Shown: in pieces, positions 45,886-55,209 of the stretch
How the letters are laid out: each line of letters opens with the position of its first letter
Position numbering within the stretch: the first letter of the stretch is position 1
NCBI GenBank assembly: GCA_026417735.1
Contig: JAOACR010000003.1
Span: 186,001 to 250,000 of the forward strand
Source: Kiritimatiellia bacterium
GTDB taxonomy: Bacteria; Verrucomicrobiota; Kiritimatiellia; PWTM01
Length of the DNA stretch: 64,000 nt
Direction: 5' to 3'
Program-made: the position numbers and the translations under genes
The notes under the pieces: generated by a model
Database searches by the model: none
What the model was told of the DNA's origin: nothing
What the model saw: only the letters and a program-made list of their open reading frames with translations

Positions 45886-47159
45886 CAGACCGGCGGCGTA
45901 ATGCGCGTCCGACCCTCCAGGTAGGGTGCCAACGCCTCCGGCAACTCGACCGATCCATCGGCCTGTTGCCCGTTTTCCAGTAGCGCCACCAGCAGCCGCG
46001 GCAGCGCGACCCCAGACCCATTCAGCGTGTGCACATACGCGACCTTCCCATCGGGCCGGCGATATCGGATGCCCGCCCGCCGCGCTTGAAAGTCCTCAAA
46101 ATTGCTGCAGGAAGAGACCTCCAGCCAACCCCCGTGCCCCGGCGCCCACAACTCCAGGTCATAGCACTTCGCCGCCGCAAAGCTGAGATCCCCCGTACAC
46201 AACGCCACCACCCGGTAGTGCAAACCGAGCCGCCGCAGCACTTCCTCCGCATGCGCGGTCAGCAGTTCAAGCTCCTCATAGGACCGCGAAGGCTCGACAA
46301 ACCGCACCAGCTCCACCTTGTCGAATTGGTGCACCCGAATGATGCCCCGAGTGTCCCGACCTGCCGCCCCCGCCTCACGCCGGAAACAGGGGGAATAGGC
46401 CGTCACGCAGATCGGTAGCGGCTGCGTGATGATCTCCTCGCGATAGAGGTTGGTCAGCGGCACCTCCGCGGTCGGGATCAGGTAGAGATCCTCTTCGGCC
46501 AGCCGATACATGTCCGACGCCAACCTCGGCAGTTGACCCGTACCGGTCATCGCGGCGGTGGTGCACAGATAGGGCGGCGCCACCTCCAGGTAACCATGCT
46601 CCCGCGTGTGCAGATCCAGCATGAAACGGATCAGCGCGCGGCGCAGCTCCGCACCAAATCCGCGGAACAGCGGGAATCCGGCGCCGGACATCCGCGCCGC
46701 GCGGGGCAGATCGAACAAGCCCAGCGCCTCCCCGATCTCCCAATGGGGTCGTGGCGGAAATGCAAACTCGCGCGGGCGCCCCCACGTGCGCACCACCACG
46801 TTGCCGCTCGCATCGGCCCCCACCGGCGTCGTCGAGTGCGGAAGGTTCGGCAACAGCAACAGCCGCGCATCCCGCTCCGCCTCCACCTGCCGCAGTTCAC
46901 GCTCGATCCCACCGATCCGCTCGCCTAGTGCCCGCACCTCCGCCTGCGCGCCCGCCGTGTCGGCCCCCGCCGCCCGGAGCCGCCCAATTTCCTTCGACTT
47001 AGCGTTGCGCTCGCCGTTCAACGCGTCCCGCTCCGTCACGAGCGCCCGCCACCGGCGATCCAGTTCAAGCAACCCGTCAAGATCAAAGTCCGAGCCACGA
47101 TTTTTGAGCGCCGCGCGAACGTCCGCTTCGCGCTCCCGGATGATTCGAATGTCGAGCAT
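45885..47159 (-). CDS. serS: Seryl-tRNA synthetase
   Basis: The 424 residues include the N-terminal coiled-coil arm that holds the long variable arm of tRNA-Ser (about 25-105, with DALNGERNAKSKEIGRL). The class II motifs follow: TAEVPLTNLYREE, motif 2 in FRREAGAAGRDTRGIIRVHQF, and motif 3 in LNGSGVALPRLLVALLENGQ. The start at MLDIRIIRE (47159) is the conserved N terminus. GGGAG lies a few bases upstream. It is the first gene of a serS-tilS-SH3 group. Confidence 0.96.
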   Translation of the reverse strand: MLDIRIIREREADVRAALKNRGSDFDLDGLLELDRRWRALVTERDALNGERNAKSKEIGRLRAAGADTAGAQAEVRALGERIGGIERELRQVEAERDARLLLLPNLPHSTTPVGADASGNVVVRTWGRPREFAFPPRPHWEIGEALGLFDLPRAARMSGAGFPLFRGFGAELRRALIRFMLDLHTREHGYLEVAPPYLCTTAAMTGTGQLPRLASDMYRLAEEDLYLIPTAEVPLTNLYREEIITQPLPICVTAYSPCFRREAGAAGRDTRGIIRVHQFDKVELVRFVEPSRSYEELELLTAHAEEVLRRLGLHYRVVALCTGDLSFAAAKCYDLELWAPGHGGWLEVSSCSNFEDFQARRAGIRYRRPDGKVAYVHTLNGSGVALPRLLVALLENGQQADGSVELPEALAPYLEGRTRITPPV

Positions 47160-47194
47160 TCCGTTCTCCCACCGGCCGCGCACCGGCCGTCGCC

Positions 47195-47223
47195 ATACTA
47201 GCACCCGCCTCCCCGCGAGCGAA
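47195..47223 (-). promoter_or_regulatory. Candidate serS promoter
   Basis: Leftward TTCGCT (47223-47218), 17 bp, TAGTAT (47200-47195). The predicted leader is about 30 nt. Confidence 0.45.
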
Positions 47224-47255
47224 TCCGCCCCGCCGCCGCCACAAAGGAGCGGTGT

Positions 47256-49040
47256 TCAGTCGAGTCCTTCCAAATCCGCCGGCCGTGCCGTCTCGAGCAC
47301 CGTCTGACCACGGTGAAATACCCGAACCCGGTAGCCGTGAAATGCCGAGCCGTCGCGCTCACGAGCACCACGGGGGACCAAGTAGGAAAACGAGAGTTGA
47401 CGCACTTCACCCGGCTGCCACGGTTCCCCCGTCAGATTGAACCGCCGGCTGCCCTGCGCCACACGGCTGCGAAACACCCGCGGCGGATCCCCGCGACGAT
47501 CAAAAAACGCGACGTCGACCTGCAACTGATCCAGCGGCAGCGGCTCGCGTACACCGTCCAACTGGAGCTGAAGATTGAGCACCCTCACCTCGTCGCGCTC
47601 GGTATCGGGCGGGAAGCGTGTCAACTCCGCCTTCCGCACTGTGAACCTCGGCCGGGCATCCGCTGTCGTCGCCGGCGTTCGCAATGCCGTCCGGACGGGC
47701 TCCGCCGGAGTGGGGCCGGACAGCGTTCCCCCCACCACCGTCGCCACCGCCGCGGTCTGCCCGCCAGGCGGCCTGCCCACTGCCCCACCTGCGCCGACAA
47801 GATTACCTGTCGCCGGAGTGTCTCTCGCCGTCACCTCGCCGGGCCCGCGGACCGGCACGGGCGCGGCAGGCGGCGCTGGCGGTTCGGCGGGAGGCTGCGG
47901 TCGCGGGGCCCTGAGTGCCGCCAACACGGACGGCGGCAAGTCCGGCGCAGTCGGCGCCGTCGGCGCCGCACCGGTGACCGATGCGGCACGCTCGAGCAAC
48001 GGCGGGGGCGCCAGCGACACCTGGCGCTCCGCCAACCGCACAAGCTCCTGAAATGCCGTCTCGTAGAAGGGTGAATCGCTGCCGAGCCGAAGCACGTCGG
48101 TCCATAGCGCCTCCGCATCTCGAAAGCGGCCGGCCTGCTCCGCCGCGCGCGCCCGGATCATCAGCACGCGCGGAAATGCTGGATCCTCGCGCGGTACGCC
48201 CTCCACTGCGCGAGCCGCGCGCTCCCATGCACCCGCCTCCGCCAGCGCCTCCGCCGCTTTTACCTGAAGCTCGTAGGGCGAGCGCCTCGCCGCCTCCGGC
48301 ACAGCCGGCCGCCCTCCATCCGAAACGACCAGAGCTGCCGGCGAAGACGTCTCGGTCGGTCCCGCAAGCCGGACGGTGTCAACCGTCGCGGAACGGGTGG
48401 TCACCCCCGTGCTGGAGAGGGGTAACGCCGCCAACGCCGGCTCTGCTGGCGGCGCTGGCGTGGGCCGCGGCAGCTCGACCGGCTCGGCCTCTCGGCCCGC
48501 AGTCTCGGCCGCAGCCACCGGGGAAGACGTCGCTGCGGTCGACAGCTCGCTGATCAACAGCCCGCCCGGCGGCGGTGTCTGTGGCGTCACCACGCGCGCC
48601 GCTTCACTCAGCGCCGCAGCCTCTGCGCCCGGCGGCACCGTCGCGGCCGTCGACCACCATCGCCACACGGCCCATCCGCCTCCCCCCAGAGCCAGCGCCA
48701 ACGGTACCACCCACCGCAGCGCCGGCGCGCATCTCTCCATCCACGGCAACCTCGAACGATAGCGGATTCGTACACCCGCGATTTCGATCGTATCACCGTC
48801 AGACAACAAGCGGTCCGTTGTTACGATCTCGCCATTCAGCTTCAAAAGGTCGGACGGCGCTCGAGCCAGGCGTCGCAACATGACCGCGCCGGCCCGCTCC
48901 ACGATTTCCGCGTGTCGGGGCGCAACACCCGGCGCATCCACCCAGAAGTGACATGTCAAATCCGACCCGATCACCAGCGAGCGGCGGTGAATCTTTCTCC
49001 GCCCTCGGGCGGGACCATTGAGAATGTCGAGCCAGTACAT
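47256..49040 (-). CDS. FHA-domain membrane protein with Pro/Ala-rich extracytoplasmic part
   Basis: This 594-residue protein starts with an FHA domain (about 10-95; RRSLVIGSDLTCHFWV, APRHAEIVERAG, LKLNGEIV, LSDGDTIEIAG), which binds phosphothreonine peptides. One membrane helix (WVVPLALALGGGGWAVW) comes next, then a long Pro/Ala/Thr-rich region with a helical, TPR-like part (about 270-350). A C-terminal strand-rich domain resembles a jelly roll (YLVPRGARERDGSAFHGY). No kinase is nearby. It is divergent from the DUF3857 gene. Start at 49040 (MYWLDILNG); the frame is open to 49088. Confidence 0.8.
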   Translation of the reverse strand: MYWLDILNGPARGRRKIHRRSLVIGSDLTCHFWVDAPGVAPRHAEIVERAGAVMLRRLARAPSDLLKLNGEIVTTDRLLSDGDTIEIAGVRIRYRSRLPWMERCAPALRWVVPLALALGGGGWAVWRWWSTAATVPPGAEAAALSEAARVVTPQTPPPGGLLISELSTAATSSPVAAAETAGREAEPVELPRPTPAPPAEPALAALPLSSTGVTTRSATVDTVRLAGPTETSSPAALVVSDGGRPAVPEAARRSPYELQVKAAEALAEAGAWERAARAVEGVPREDPAFPRVLMIRARAAEQAGRFRDAEALWTDVLRLGSDSPFYETAFQELVRLAERQVSLAPPPLLERAASVTGAAPTAPTAPDLPPSVLAALRAPRPQPPAEPPAPPAAPVPVRGPGEVTARDTPATGNLVGAGGAVGRPPGGQTAAVATVVGGTLSGPTPAEPVRTALRTPATTADARPRFTVRKAELTRFPPDTERDEVRVLNLQLQLDGVREPLPLDQLQVDVAFFDRRGDPPRVFRSRVAQGSRRFNLTGEPWQPGEVRQLSFSYLVPRGARERDGSAFHGYRVRVFHRGQTVLETARPADLEGLD

Positions 49041-49050
49041 TCCGCGCCCA

Positions 49051-49079
49051 AGGATAGCCAAATTCCCGCCCCTCCTGAA
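49051..49079 (-). promoter_or_regulatory. Promoter of the FHA gene
   Basis: Leftward TTCAGG (49079-49074), 17 bp, TATCCT (49056-49051). Ten nucleotides follow before the ATG at 49040, so the leader is very short. Confidence 0.5.
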
Positions 49080-49101
49080 CCCCGCCATCCTGCCGCCTCC
49101 C

Positions 49102-49130
49102 TTGGTGGGGCCCGACTCGCGTCGTATATT
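49102..49130 (+). promoter_or_regulatory. Promoter of the DUF3857 gene (leaderless type)
   Basis: TTGGTG (49102-49107), 17 bp, TATATT (49125-49130; 5 of 6), then 6 nt to the ATG at 49137. It fixes the start of this gene and rules out the longer frame from 48912. Confidence 0.55.
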
Positions 49131-49136
49131 TCTGTC

Positions 49137-52100
49137 ATGATCCGTTGCACACCCGCCAGCACCGCGCTCCTTCTCCTCCCGCTGTTCATCGCCCGAAATG
49201 TATCGGCATGGCTCGCGATCGACCCGACGGCCGCCCGCCGTCTCGCGGAACAGTGCGACCCGGCGTTCATCGCCAATGCGGATCTCGTCGTGCTGGATCA
49301 GTTCGAACGTGCCCGATACGGGCCCGACGGCACCTCCACGAGCTGGTACGAAAACTGCACACTCGTCCTAACTGAAAAGGGCCGCCGCGATCTCGCGGAA
49401 CTCTCGATCCGGTTCCTCTCCATGTACTCCACCATCGAGGTCGCCCGGGTCGAGCTCGTACGGCCGGACGGCCGGCACGAGCCGGTCGATATGTCGCGCA
49501 CCACCCGTGTTGCAATTCACGCCGATCAGATGGCGGAGAACATCTACGACCCCGACATCAAAGTGCTCGCCATCGGGGTGCCGGGCATCGAAACGGGCGA
49601 CGTTGTATGCGTCTCGCTTGTCGAGCGACGGCATCGAACGCGAATTCCCGGCCATTGGTTTGATCTTTGCATGCTCGAAGGCGAATCTCCCCTTCTGCGT
49701 GCGGTGTATGAGGTCGAGGCGCCGACCGAACGGCCGTTGCGCCACCTCGCGCTACGAGGCGGGCCGGCCGGCCATGTCCGCTATGAAGAAGAACCCTGGG
49801 CGGGCGGAACGCGGCACCGCTGGATCGCCACCAACGTGCCCCGGATGTTCCCGGAACCGCGCATGCCCGAGCCCGGTGGAGTCCTGCAGCGAGTGCTGGT
49901 GAGCACCTGCTCCGACTGGCCGGAAGTCTCCCGCTGGTACTGGAACCTGTGCCGCCCTCGCATGACGCCGGACGATACGCTTCGGCAACAGGTGAGGAAC
50001 CTCGTCGGAGACCGGCCCGACGAGCGCACCCGCGCCGATGTGCTGTTCACCTTCGTATCACAACACATTCGTTACCTCGGCATCACCGCGGAAACCGAAG
50101 CGCCCGGCTACGAACCCCACGACGTGACCCTCACGCTTAGACAGCGTCACGGCGTCTGTCGCGACAAAGCGGCACTGCTGGCCGCGATGGCCTCCGAGGC
50201 GGGTCTGCGTGGTTTTCCCGTGCTCATCCACGCCGGCATGTCACTCGATCCCGAGGTGCCTCTCCCCTATTTCAACCACGCAATCGCCGCGATTCGTTTT
50301 TCGGACGACACGACCGCGCTGCTCGACCCGACCGACGAGGCCAGCCGCGACTGGCTGCCGGCCTACTTGGCTCACCGCAGCTACCTGATCGCGACCCCCG
50401 TTGGAGAGCCCCTACGGATATCCCCGATCCCCCCCGCTGAATCCAACCTCGTCCGTCTCGTCACCGAAAGCCGTCTCGGTCCGGATGGGCGGCTGCTCGG
50501 TCGCTGCGCGGCAGTCTTCCTTGGCATCAATGACAATGCCTACCGCAACTACCTCGCGCGCCGCAGCACGACGGAGCGCCGTCGCTTCTTTGAAACGGTC
50601 GCCCAGTCCGCGCTGCCCGGTTGCCGAATCCGTGCACTCACCCTCGATCCCCCCGACCTGCGCGATCGAAGCCGTCCGCTGCGCGCCGAATGGGAGTTTG
50701 AGGCGCCGGCCCCCGCCGTGCTGACCGGGGAGATCGCGCTTCTCTCTCCGCCCTCCTTTGCACGCGCGTTCGGCGTGATCCACCGCGAACTGGATGCGCT
50801 CTCGCTTGAACATCGCCGCTACCCGCTCCGCCTTCGCTCGACGGGCGGCGTGGACGAGACTTGTCAGGTAGAAACAACCCGTCTTCCCATGCCTCCGCTC
50901 CATGTGCCCCCACCGCACCGAGTCGAGCTGCCGACGGTGCGATCGGCCGTCGATTGGGAGGTGGATGGCAACATCCTGCGGCGACATCACCGGTGGACGT
51001 TCCACGCGATCGAGATTGCGCCCGAAGCCTACCGACAATTTCGCGACGCCGTTCGTGCGCTGGTCAGTGAACAGAGGCGACGCGTGGTCTTTCGCGCATC
51101 TCCGGCTCCGTCCGCTTCGTCCGCCGCCCCGCCCGACCCTCCGCCCGCCGCGCCGGACCTCGACATCCAGCGTCACATCACTGACGTGGTTTGGATCGGC
51201 CCCGGCGCATGGATGGTCACCAACGAGGTCGAACAGGTACTTCTCACCTACGCTGGCGTCAAAAACGCCGCTGAGCTGAAACTGCCCTTCCTCGAACGCC
51301 ACGACGAGCCGCGGGTGCTGCTGGCGGAGGTGATCACCCCGGAGGGTACGACGAATGTTCCCGCTCCACGGGATCTGCAAATCATGGACCAGCCCTGGAC
51401 CGCGGGCGCACCACGCTACCCCGCCGGGCGTCTCCTTGTGGCGGGCCTCCCCGCTGTCGCGCCGGGGGCGCGGATTCGATACCGCACGCTGCTGACGGTG
51501 CGAAACCGCCCCTTTTTCGCGGAGGCGCCGGTGCTTGCCGGCCGTGACCCGGTTCGAGAGCGAATCGTTCGCCTGTATGCGCCGACCGGCATCGCACTCC
51601 GCGTCGTCGAACCGTCCGCGGCAAAACTTGCCCGGCGGGAGGACTACATCCGTAACGGTATGCAGGTGCAAGCCTGGCGCATACTCCAAATTCCCGCCAC
51701 CGCTCGCGAGCCCTCCGAACCCCCGCCATGGCTCGCTGGACGCTGCTGGATCTTCAGCGACGGCGACTGGGCCGGCTACGCGCGCCAGCTCCGGGAAAGG
51801 TTGGAGCAGGCAGCCTCGCAAAGCCGCGAGGTCACGGAACACGCCCGCGCAATCGCACCCACCACGCTACCGCTGAAGGACCGCCTGAGGCTCATCCGCG
51901 ACGCGGTCATTTTGAGGGTCCGCGCCGCGGGCCCGTCCCCCACCTCCCTGCCGTCCGACGCGCTCACTCCCGCGGACCGTGTCTGGGCGGACGGCTACGG
52001 CCACAGTGCCGATCGCGCCATCGTCCTCATGGCGATGCTCCGCGCGATTGAATTGTCTCCCGAATGGCTGCTCGCCACCCCTGTCCCAGGGAGCGCCGCC

Positions 52101-52949
52101 CCGCACGCTCCCTTCTGCGAGGCACCCTGGCTGTCTCCCTTCGACCGGGTGCTGCTCAGGGTTCCTCTCCCGGACGGCTCCGCCGTCTTGCTCAATGATA
52201 CCGACCAGTACGCCGTGATCGGCGCCTCTCCCTCTCGGGGCTCGCTCGCACTGGACCTTGTCGATGGGCGCATCATCACCCTTCCCGATCCACCCGAGCT
52301 GAGCGACCGTACCGAGATCGAGTTTCAGATCGCGCTCAACGCGGACGGGTCTGCGCGCGTCCTGCGGCGAACCCGCTTCTACGGCATGCACCACGCCGAT
52401 CATGTTCGCCAACTCTGCGAGCTGACGCCGGAAGAACTCCGACGCCGCGACCTCGCGGAACTCGCCGAGATCGCGCTCGACGCGGATCCCGATGGCCCGC
52501 CTCTTCACATTCTCAACGAACATCCAGCGGTCGAAGAGCTTCGCTTTCGCATCGCCTCCCTCGCTCAGCGCGCGGGTGTGTGGTGGCATCTTGAGCCGCC
52601 GCTGCCGCTGACGACCATCCCCGGTGTTCAGGGAGAACGGCGGACCCAGCCGCTGTACTGGGAGAAACCCTTTCGCGAAACTATTACCATTCCCATCCGC
52701 CCCCCGCCGGCATTCGCCGCTTTTCCGGACTTGCCGATCCCCATGGCATGGTCCGATCCGGGGTCGGGAACCATCCAAGTCTCAGTCGCGCGTGGCGCCG
52801 ACGGCACACTCAGCTACACTCTCCAAACAGCTCTCGCAGCCGGCCTTCACCCTCCTTCTGCGTTCGACAAGCTGCTAAACGTGTTGCAACGTCTGCGCCA
52901 TCCGGCATCGAGAACGTGGGCGGGTCGTGTCGCCGCGCCCACCCCATGA
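49137..52949 (+). CDS. Large exported DUF3857/transglutaminase-like protein with a degenerate second copy
   Basis: This 1270-residue protein has a signal peptide (about 1-22) and an N-terminal DUF3857 domain (about 25-260). A transglutaminase-like domain follows, with Cys in LRQRHGVCRDKAALLAAM (about 341), His in YFNHAIAAI and Asp in ALLDPTDE. The second half repeats the theme: a DUF3857-like region (about 670-900), then ADGYGHSADRAIVLMAMLRA. There the catalytic Cys position is replaced, but LLNDTDQYA still mirrors the Asp motif. The first half could be a thiol peptidase or crosslinking enzyme outside the cytoplasm. The second is probably structural. The role is unknown. Confidence 0.85.
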   Translation: MIRCTPASTALLLLPLFIARNVSAWLAIDPTAARRLAEQCDPAFIANADLVVLDQFERARYGPDGTSTSWYENCTLVLTEKGRRDLAELSIRFLSMYSTIEVARVELVRPDGRHEPVDMSRTTRVAIHADQMAENIYDPDIKVLAIGVPGIETGDVVCVSLVERRHRTRIPGHWFDLCMLEGESPLLRAVYEVEAPTERPLRHLALRGGPAGHVRYEEEPWAGGTRHRWIATNVPRMFPEPRMPEPGGVLQRVLVSTCSDWPEVSRWYWNLCRPRMTPDDTLRQQVRNLVGDRPDERTRADVLFTFVSQHIRYLGITAETEAPGYEPHDVTLTLRQRHGVCRDKAALLAAMASEAGLRGFPVLIHAGMSLDPEVPLPYFNHAIAAIRFSDDTTALLDPTDEASRDWLPAYLAHRSYLIATPVGEPLRISPIPPAESNLVRLVTESRLGPDGRLLGRCAAVFLGINDNAYRNYLARRSTTERRRFFETVAQSALPGCRIRALTLDPPDLRDRSRPLRAEWEFEAPAPAVLTGEIALLSPPSFARAFGVIHRELDALSLEHRRYPLRLRSTGGVDETCQVETTRLPMPPLHVPPPHRVELPTVRSAVDWEVDGNILRRHHRWTFHAIEIAPEAYRQFRDAVRALVSEQRRRVVFRASPAPSASSAAPPDPPPAAPDLDIQRHITDVVWIGPGAWMVTNEVEQVLLTYAGVKNAAELKLPFLERHDEPRVLLAEVITPEGTTNVPAPRDLQIMDQPWTAGAPRYPAGRLLVAGLPAVAPGARIRYRTLLTVRNRPFFAEAPVLAGRDPVRERIVRLYAPTGIALRVVEPSAAKLARREDYIRNGMQVQAWRILQIPATAREPSEPPPWLAGRCWIFSDGDWAGYARQLRERLEQAASQSREVTEHARAIAPTTLPLKDRLRLIRDAVILRVRAAGPSPTSLPSDALTPADRVWADGYGHSADRAIVLMAMLRAIELSPEWLLATPVPGSAAPHAPFCEAPWLSPFDRVLLRVPLPDGSAVLLNDTDQYAVIGASPSRGSLALDLVDGRIITLPDPPELSDRTEIEFQIALNADGSARVLRRTRFYGMHHADHVRQLCELTPEELRRRDLAELAEIALDADPDGPPLHILNEHPAVEELRFRIASLAQRAGVWWHLEPPLPLTTIPGVQGERRTQPLYWEKPFRETITIPIRPPPAFAAFPDLPIPMAWSDPGSGTIQVSVARGADGTLSYTLQTALAAGLHPPSAFDKLLNVLQRLRHPASRTWAGRVAAPTP

Positions 52950-53002
52950 GCCGGTTCCGCCCGGATGCCGTCACTCGGGTTCGCGTTCCCCCACGTTCTT
53001 GC

Positions 53003-53030
53003 TTGCTCTTGCGCCGTGGTGTCGTAGTAT
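53003..53030 (+). promoter_or_regulatory. Promoter of the receiver/ATPase operon
   Basis: TTGCTC (53003-53008), 16 bp, TAGTAT (53025-53030). The predicted leader is about 27 nt and includes the purine-rich AGGGCAGG. Confidence 0.5.
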
Positions 53031-53063
53031 GGTCCGTGCCAGTGGGGCGAAGGGCAGGTGCCG

Positions 53064-53468
53064 ATGCCGAAAATCTTGATTGTGGATGATGATCCGGGAG
53101 TTCTGGGCTTCCTCCAACGCGTCCTGAACTCCACAGGGTGTGAAATCGTTTCGGCATCAGCGGCGGACGCTGCGCTCAAAGCGATCGTGGATCCGGAAAT
53201 TCAATTGGTAATCTCCGACGTATACATGCCCGGCGAACCTCACGGTATTGAGTTCATCCGGCGTTTGATTACGCTGCGCCCCGACTGCCCCTTGGTCGCC
53301 ATCTCGGGCTATCCCAATCCGGCATTCGTCGAGGAATGCCGTCGGCTTGGCGTACGAGATTTTCTGACAAAACCGTTCGAAATGGGCTTTGTCCGCGAAG
53401 TGGTCCGCCGGTGGCTCAACAGCCCTGTACCCGGAAAAGGCGGAGGAGACGAGAGCGAACGTGCATAA
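53064..53468 (+). CDS. Single-domain response regulator (CheY-like)
   Basis: This 134-residue receiver protein has ILIVDDDPG (Asp8-10), the phospho-acceptor Asp52 in VISDVYMPG, Ser in LVAISGY and Lys in FLTKPFEMG. There is no output domain. A charged C-terminal tail (PGKGGGDESERA) follows the domain. Its 3' end overlaps the GTG of the KaiC-like ATPase by 8 bp, which suggests it controls that protein or the AAA ATPase after it. The ATG at 53064 is preferred to a GTG at 53058. Confidence 0.88.
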   Translation: MPKILIVDDDPGVLGFLQRVLNSTGCEIVSASAADAALKAIVDPEIQLVISDVYMPGEPHGIEFIRRLITLRPDCPLVAISGYPNPAFVEECRRLGVRDFLTKPFEMGFVREVVRRWLNSPVPGKGGGDESERA

Positions 53469-54336
53469 GGAGCTGACAGGCGTCGAATTCTTCGACACCG
53501 CCACCGGCGGAGTGTACGCTGGACGTTGCTGGCTGCTCTGCGGACCAACCGGCTCCGGAAAATCGGCGATTTCTTTGCAATTCCTCGCGCAGGGCATCCG
53601 ATCAGGACAGCGCGCCCTGCTGCTCTCCTCACGTCCCGCCGCCGACTCGGCGATCTGGGCGGCGGCCTACGGTTCTGACGTCGAGGCCGCGATCGAAAGC
53701 GGTGAACTCACCTTGCTGGAATACAGCCACTACGTGCCGGGACGGAACAGCGAGTCGAGCCTCATGCTGCCCAGCGAAGGGTTCTTGGAGCTTCAGGACA
53801 TCATTGAGACGCAGGCCGTCCGCCGGATGGCAATCGATACCATCGTCCCATGGGTTGCCGCCGCCCAACCGGAGCTGGTCGCCGAACACGTGTTTTCGTT
53901 CGTTCGTGCCTTCGAACGCCTTCGCTGCACCACGTTGCTCACCCTCCCCCGCCCCGTCTCCCCCGCCGCGTGCCGGATCAAAAACGCATTGGATGATGTT
54001 GTTCCGATCTCGGTCACGCTCTCACTGGACCCGCGCAGCGGCCAGCGGACGTGGACCACTTCCAAATACCTCGGTGCCAGCCGAGGGACTCCCCCGACTG
54101 CGTATGTGTTGGTGGCGGGTCGCGGAGCCGTCGAGGGAGTCGAACCGGAGCCTCCCCCCGCCGCTGAGGTCGCCGCTCCAGCCGCAACGGCTCCGGCCGA
54201 GGCCCCCGCCGCCCCCGCCATCTCGCCGTCTCCATCGCCGCGTGTGCGGTTCTCCCAAGTGGTGCTCGGCGAGCAAGGCAAACCTGAAACGGGGCCATCG
54301 CGCGGTTTTCGCTTCGGAATCACGTTGGGCAAATGA
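53461..54336 (+). CDS. KaiC/RecA-like ATPase with Pro/Ala tail
   Basis: This 291-residue protein begins with a KaiC-like domain: TGVEFFDTATGGVYAGRCWL then Walker A GPTGSGKSAISLQFL (about 28-42) and a Walker B-like strand RMAIDTIVPW. One domain is present, without KaiC's second copy, and no catalytic Glu pair is evident. From about residue 225 the chain is Pro/Ala/Glu-rich, and it ends in the basic segment GPSRGFRFGITLGK. KaiC-like proteins are ATP-driven switches in signalling. The GTG start has GGAGGA about 12-15 nt upstream. It is 10 bp before the ExeA-like gene. Confidence 0.72.
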   Translation: MHKELTGVEFFDTATGGVYAGRCWLLCGPTGSGKSAISLQFLAQGIRSGQRALLLSSRPAADSAIWAAAYGSDVEAAIESGELTLLEYSHYVPGRNSESSLMLPSEGFLELQDIIETQAVRRMAIDTIVPWVAAAQPELVAEHVFSFVRAFERLRCTTLLTLPRPVSPAACRIKNALDDVVPISVTLSLDPRSGQRTWTTSKYLGASRGTPPTAYVLVAGRGAVEGVEPEPPPAAEVAAPAATAPAEAPAAPAISPSPSPRVRFSQVVLGEQGKPETGPSRGFRFGITLGK

Positions 54337-54345
54337 GAGGGTGCA

Positions 54346-55209
54346 ATGTACCTGTCGCACTGGAATCTGCGCGAGGAGCCCTTTCAGAACGTTGCTGACC
54401 CGCGTTTTGCCTATCTCTCCGACCAACACCAGGAGGGTTTGGCTCGCCTGATCTATATCGTACAAGGCCGCAAACTTGGCGGCGTACTGGTCGGACCGTA
54501 CGGCGTCGGCAAGTCCATGATTCTGGAGCTTCTTGCCCGGCATGTCGAAAGCCAGGGCACCTCGAAAATGGTCCGACTGGACGTGCCGCCAGGCGGCGTC
54601 GACACACTGGCTCGCCAGATCGGCCGTGCGCTGATCCCATCAATGTCGTTTGCGGATGTGGCGGCCGTGCTCGATGCGGTGCGCGAGCTCGTCGTCGCCA
54701 CTCGGCCACCGTTCGTGCACACTGTGCTCGCGATCGACGAGGCACAGTTGATTCGGGATTCCGCTTCCCTGGATTTCCTTCATCTGCTGACCAATATCCG
54801 GCTGCCTTCCACCACGGGACGAACCGAGTCCGCCGCATTCACCATCATCCTTGCCGGTCACGATCAACTCGTCGCCAGCATCTTCCGCGAAGCAGCTCTC
54901 CGTCAGCGACTCTCCATGATCTGGCATCTCCAGCCCCTCAATGAACGTCAGGTGATCGAGTACGTGGAATTCCGGATGCGCGCGGCCGGGGGCGACATCT
55001 GGGTGTTTGATGAAGACGCCCTGCGGGAGGTCGCGCTGGCCTCCGGAGGAATCCCGCGCGTCATCAACAATCTCTGTGACGTTGCGTTGATGATGGGATA
55101 CGTGATGAAGGCGACGAAGATCACCCGGCAAATCGTGCACCAGGCCGTCGCCGAGGCCGGCATCGAGCGTTCCGTGACATCGGCGGTCGGCGCCGGAGAG
55201 CCCGCCTGA
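54346..55209 (+). CDS. ExeA/XrtA-associated type AAA ATPase
   Basis: This 287-residue AAA+ protein has the typical N terminus of GspA/ExeA and exosortase-associated ATPases: MYLSHWNLREEPFQNVADPRF. Walker A is VGPYGVGKS (about 49-57), Walker B VLAIDEAQLI (about 127-136), and sensor regions lie in LAGHDQL and GIPRVINNLCDVAL. It lacks the peptidoglycan-binding tail of ExeA. Relatives help place secretins or polysaccharide machinery in the envelope. The last base of its stop is the first of the next gene's ATG (TGATG). Confidence 0.85.
   Translation: MYLSHWNLREEPFQNVADPRFAYLSDQHQEGLARLIYIVQGRKLGGVLVGPYGVGKSMILELLARHVESQGTSKMVRLDVPPGGVDTLARQIGRALIPSMSFADVAAVLDAVRELVVATRPPFVHTVLAIDEAQLIRDSASLDFLHLLTNIRLPSTTGRTESAAFTIILAGHDQLVASIFREAALRQRLSMIWHLQPLNERQVIEYVEFRMRAAGGDIWVFDEDALREVALASGGIPRVINNLCDVALMMGYVMKATKITRQIVHQAVAEAGIERSVTSAVGAGEPA

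Noticed and set aside
48912-49136. Upstream extension of the DUF3857 frame
   Set aside because: It crosses the divergent promoters and the FHA gene; the signal peptide begins at 49137.
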